Assembly: GCA_001789355.1 (NCBI GenBank)
Contig: MFZI01000030.1
Location: 1 to 8,453 of the forward strand
From: Candidatus Roizmanbacteria bacterium RIFCSPHIGHO2_01_FULL_39_8
GTDB lineage: Bacteria; Patescibacteriota; Microgenomatia; UBA1406; GWC2-37-13
DNA: 8,453 nt
Direction of reading: 5' to 3'
The position numbers and the translations under genes were made by a program. The notes beneath the pieces are model-generated. The model had not been told where the DNA came from and ran no database searches. It saw only the letters and a program-made list of their open reading frames with translations. Shown one piece after another: positions 6,077 to 8,453 of this stretch. How positions within the stretch are numbered: position 1 is the stretch's first letter; every line of letters starts with the position of its first letter.

Positions 6077-6653
6077 TAATATGGCGTGCAATATCCTTAA
6101 GCGACATGAATTTATATCGGTATTCGATGTCTTTATCAAAGAAATTTGAAAGCCAAAAAATTTTGCATTGCAGAGCTTTGGACTCAAGGCGAGAGGAAAG
6201 ATGTTGTACGATGTCCCAATTATCTTCTACGAAAGCATTCAGTTCAAGTTTTTCAATCATCTTTTGTTTAAATACATTCGGCTGCTCGTCATTTTTGTTA
6301 TAAAAAATATCAGTAAATTCTATATCAGTTTTTAATTTCCCCAGCCATTTGTTAAGGTCTCTTTCGAGAAAGCTGTATCTGCCTGTTATAAGATAAGCCT
6401 CGATTCGCTTATTTTTGACAAGATCACCAATCTCTCTCAAACCCTTATTTTTTCTAAAGCTGGTTTTGTGGAGAAAACCCCATATGGCGCGATCGAGCGG
6501 GTTTGTAGGAACAAAAAATTTCCTGGCTTTATTTTTGACGAATACTTTCTTAATTCCTACCGCCAAGGGGCGAAGCACTCGTAGTGGGTTATAGAGTATT
6601 ACTCCGTCGAGATCGAATCCAACCCGTGGAATTTTTCTACTCTCTTTTATCAT
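6066..6653 (-). CDS. HAD-superfamily hydrolase, 5'-nucleotidase-like
   Basis: This is a 195-residue soluble protein with the four HAD motifs in order. Motif I is FDLDGVIL, with nucleophile D14 and acid/base D16. Motif II is YLITGR, with T90. A lysine at about 130-131 (FKQKMIEKL) is a candidate for motif III. Motif IV is FVEDN, with E143-D144 to hold magnesium. A phosphatase acting on a small phosphorylated compound is the general expectation. The overall shape, with an inserted segment between motifs I and II (about 21-80), recalls the small NT5C-like nucleotidases, but the substrate is unknown. It lies between two PMT-type glycosyltransferase genes on the same strand, 56 bp after the first and overlapping the second by 11 nt. 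A role in processing a sugar or lipid phosphate in the same glycosylation route is therefore inferred. ATG 6653 has no Shine-Dalgarno. Confidence 0.83.
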   Translation of the reverse strand: MIKESRKIPRVGFDLDGVILYNPLRVLRPLAVGIKKVFVKNKARKFFVPTNPLDRAIWGFLHKTSFRKNKGLREIGDLVKNKRIEAYLITGRYSFLERDLNKWLGKLKTDIEFTDIFYNKNDEQPNVFKQKMIEKLELNAFVEDNWDIVQHLSSRLESKALQCKIFWLSNFFDKDIEYRYKFMSLKDIARHINDQ

Positions 6654-6680
6654 AAGCGTTCACTGTTAACTAAAGATAAA

Positions 6681-6686
6681 ATTATA
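6681..6686 (-). promoter_or_regulatory. Possible internal -10 box for the HAD-PMT gene pair
   Basis: The minus strand reads TATAAT here, which would start transcription near 6674, about 20 nt before the ATG at 6653. No good -35 is found. A short inverted repeat, AGGAA (6688-6692) with TTCCT (6699-6703), occupies the spacer and could be an operator, though the arms are too short to be sure. It may supplement read-through from the upstream glycosyltransferase gene. Confidence 0.4.
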
Positions 6687-6709
6687 CAGGAATATAGGTT
6701 CCTTCGCGG

Positions 6710-8248
6710 CTACTTGTTATATGGCGTTGTGTATATGTATCCGGAATTGTCTTCGATACGTCTTGTCGTCCCTCCGGGATACTTACGTTGTATTTCTTCT
6801 AATCGATTTTTATATTGATTGGAGACAACAAATACCTTGGGCCCATTCATTTCAGGCAGAGGAGCAGAGTCTACAAGTGAGGTGATCGGTAGGCTTGGGG
6901 TAAAATACCAGAACACACAGTCTTCCGGATAGATAACCGGTTCAGAAAGCAAAATGACCCTATAATCGTGTGAAAGCGTTTTTAGGTACTCGCTTACATA
7001 CATACCTGGTCTTTTCTGAAACAGTTGGATATTATTTCTTGGATTGTCAAAGAAGTATATTTTCAGATTAATAAAGACGATTGTACACATAATTATAGTA
7101 AGAAAGAGATAGGGGAGAGATTCGAGAATGGGAATGTTAGGTATTCTCCTTTTAATAGTTTGTATGATCGAATAGAGCGAAATTCCGACAAAAATATAAA
7201 CAGCAGGAAAAAGCCCTACGATCCGGTGATAGGTAACAGGGTCAACCGTAAGCATGGTAAAGGCAAAATAAGTAAGCCAAAACCAAATAAGCAATAAGAA
7301 ATATTGAACTTTCTTAAGGTTTTTGAGAGCGATCAACTGACCAAGAAGAAATAGTGTTAAGGTAAGCAAATCGAGCAGCCTTCCTCTATACCCGTATTGC
7401 GTACTTGTGTCACCACTATTTTCAGATAGATCCGAAGATCTTTTGATGTTATTTATGAGCCAGGCCATCCTGTTTTTTGTTTTGTTTGCAGCTTCCATAT
7501 GTTGGATAGTATTTGGATCATCGCTGAAGATATAAGAACTGCCGACTCTACCAAGGATTGTGGACGGATTTTTTGCGTAATAAACAATCATTGGCATATA
7601 TACAATAACCGCCGTAACCACAGTAATTGCAAAGAATGTAATAAGCCTTTTCCTATCCTCTCTCACGCGAATGAGCTGGTGAAAAAAAAGAAAGATTACT
7701 AGTACTGGAACAATTTTAAAAACTAAATATTGGTAGTTCCCCAGACCGATAAGTATCCCTATTGCAAAAAAAATAGACTTTTTTTTCTTTAGAAATCCAA
7801 GATAAAGAAGTAAAAAAACCACTACCTCAGTAAAAATACTCATGACATTTAGGCTGCCGACTCTCGTTATGGCAAGCCACCAGTGAGAGGTGAAGAGTAG
7901 GATAAGCGAGATAAAAGCGATCGTCCGGTTAAACATAAGGAGCGTCATGATGAAAAGGGGAAGTAAGGTAAGCGTACCCAAAATCGCAGAGGGAACCCGC
8001 GCCGCCGTGATGGTATCTCCAAATAAAAAGTAGGAAGCTGCATGTAAAATGAAAGCTGGAGCGGGTACGCCCCACCACGAGGTACTTATCAGGCTTTGCG
8101 TCTCTCCTGTTGCAATTTGTTTGCCTGCGTTCGCAGTAAAGAGCTCGTCACAATGAACTGATGGAGGATAATTCTCTAAATTATATACATTTAGGAAGAA
8201 AGACAAGAGGATGCAAAAAAATAACAATAGCAAAGTTTTCTTATTCAT
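6710..8248 (-). CDS. PMT/ArnT-like GT-C membrane glycosyltransferase
   Basis: This is a third PMT_2-type membrane glycosyltransferase, 512 residues. After the N-terminal helix (about 5-22) the external loop carries the acidic pair D34-E35 in SVHCDELFTANAG, with a cysteine directly before it, as in the plus-strand enzyme at 2900-4438. TSHWWLAITRVGSLN (120-134) corresponds to the SPWH..SR.GFE motif of that protein. About ten hydrophobic helices are followed from about residue 396 by an external domain of roughly 115 residues ending in YIYTTPYNK. The two 512-residue proteins share the general pattern but not close sequence, so recent duplication is unlikely. It appears to head a minus-strand run with the HAD and second PMT genes. 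ATG 8248 opens directly into a KK-hydrophobic segment, an expected membrane start. No Shine-Dalgarno is visible. The sugar donor and acceptor are unknown. Confidence 0.87.
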   Translation of the reverse strand: MNKKTLLLLFFCILLSFFLNVYNLENYPPSVHCDELFTANAGKQIATGETQSLISTSWWGVPAPAFILHAASYFLFGDTITAARVPSAILGTLTLLPLFIMTLLMFNRTIAFISLILLFTSHWWLAITRVGSLNVMSIFTEVVVFLLLYLGFLKKKKSIFFAIGILIGLGNYQYLVFKIVPVLVIFLFFHQLIRVREDRKRLITFFAITVVTAVIVYMPMIVYYAKNPSTILGRVGSSYIFSDDPNTIQHMEAANKTKNRMAWLINNIKRSSDLSENSGDTSTQYGYRGRLLDLLTLTLFLLGQLIALKNLKKVQYFLLLIWFWLTYFAFTMLTVDPVTYHRIVGLFPAVYIFVGISLYSIIQTIKRRIPNIPILESLPYLFLTIIMCTIVFINLKIYFFDNPRNNIQLFQKRPGMYVSEYLKTLSHDYRVILLSEPVIYPEDCVFWYFTPSLPITSLVDSAPLPEMNGPKVFVVSNQYKNRLEEIQRKYPGGTTRRIEDNSGYIYTTPYNK

Positions 8249-8312
8249 ACAAAAGTATTATCTATCCCAATATATTATAATAATAACCACAAAGGTCGAT
8301 TGCAATTAATAT
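8249..8312. promoter_or_regulatory. Divergent promoter region between the glycosyltransferase cluster and lgt
   Basis: This 64-bp AT-rich spacer separates divergent genes. For the minus gene, GATAAT (8262-8257) would give a start point about 2 nt before the ATG, and TATAAT (8279-8274) one about 19 nt before it. For the plus gene, TATAAT at 8276-8281 would give a leader of about 25 nt containing AAAGG (8291-8295), which is too far from ATG 8313 to act as a ribosome site. No strong -35 box fits either direction, so the exact elements are uncertain. Confidence 0.4.
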
Positions 8313-8453
8313 ATGTTACCCGTACTCTTAGATCTCAAATTCGTAAAAATTTATACTTTCGGAGTCTTTTTGGTGCTCGCTTTCTTTTGGGGAGCCTTTT
8401 TTTTATGGCGAAATATACGACTCACTTCCTTTAAGGAGGAAGAAATATTCGAT
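8313..8453 (+). CDS. lgt: Probable prolipoprotein diacylglyceryl transferase, N-terminal part (cut by window edge)
   Basis: Only the first 47 residues are present, with an open frame to the window edge. The start MLPVLLDLKFVKIYTFGVFLVLAFFWGAFFLW has the usual opening of Lgt proteins: a short segment placing a strand before the first membrane helix (residues 12-32), then a basic-to-acidic cytoplasmic turn, RNIRLTSFKEEEIFD. Lgt transfers the diacylglyceryl group from phosphatidylglycerol to the lipobox cysteine of prelipoproteins. Its diagnostic HGG and arginine motifs would lie beyond the window, so the call rests on resemblance to CPR Lgt starts as I recall them. It diverges from the glycosyltransferase cluster. 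The start codon has no Shine-Dalgarno. Confidence 0.6.
   Translation, partial: MLPVLLDLKFVKIYTFGVFLVLAFFWGAFFLWRNIRLTSFKEEEIFD

Noticed and set aside
6077..6187. Longer 584-residue form of the second PMT protein starting at ATG 6187
   Set aside because: The extra 37 residues lie wholly within the HAD gene in another frame and look non-native. ATG 6076 sits just before the first membrane helix and fits a coupled 11-nt overlap.
7025..7297. Plus-strand open frames inside the minus-strand glycosyltransferase gene (also 7499-7702, 6106-6303)
   Set aside because: Their translations are low-complexity and basic, with no start signals, and the opposite strand has a well-supported PMT gene.

Overview
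The window is AT-rich, uses the standard code (a TGA stop ends the genes at 1522 and 4438), and looks like part of a small streamlined bacterial genome. I infer a Patescibacteria/CPR lineage, probably Microgenomates-like. The basis is several divergent PMT-type membrane glycosyltransferases packed together, genes without Shine-Dalgarno sequences whose -10 boxes sit almost on the start codon, a tRNA with no encoded CCA, and a prolipoprotein diacylglyceryl transferase start that resembles those I recall from that group. No search was possible, so the taxonomy is inference.

Layout. Positions 3-371 hold the end of an unrecognised acidic protein. Positions 372-598 hold an extended -10 promoter and a compound inverted-repeat element (461-588) with short terminal inverted repeats and a possible 9-bp target duplication. 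Next is a TerC-like DUF475 membrane protein (599-1522). A tRNA-Leu(CAA) lies on the minus strand (1539-1621) with its own extended -10 promoter. Positions 1672-1802 hold two nested palindromic elements built around CCGCC/GGCGG cores, followed by a well-formed promoter (1815-1843) for a four-CBS-domain protein (1866-2849). That gene contains a strong intrinsic-terminator-like hairpin inside its coding sequence (2716-2741).

The second half is a surface glycosylation locus. One PMT/ArnT-like glycosyltransferase is on the plus strand (2900-4438). It converges, with a 6-nt overlap of the coding ends, on a minus-strand cluster that reads, in transcription order, PMT-like GT (8248-6710), HAD-family hydrolase (6653-6066) and PMT-like GT (6076-4433). 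The last two overlap by 11 nt and are probably translationally coupled. Diverging from this cluster at the right edge is the start of a probable lgt gene (8313 to beyond the window).

How the genes fit together: the three GT-C enzymes probably move sugars from polyprenyl-phosphate donors onto acceptors on the outer face of the membrane. The HAD protein may act on a phosphorylated intermediate. Lgt would anchor lipoproteins to the same membrane. The acceptors and sugars cannot be read from the sequence. The items most worth a second look are the intragenic terminator in the CBS gene, the three palindromic intergenic elements, the HAD/PMT coupling and the near-leaderless promoters. I found no CRISPR array, transposase, phage gene or obvious defence system.
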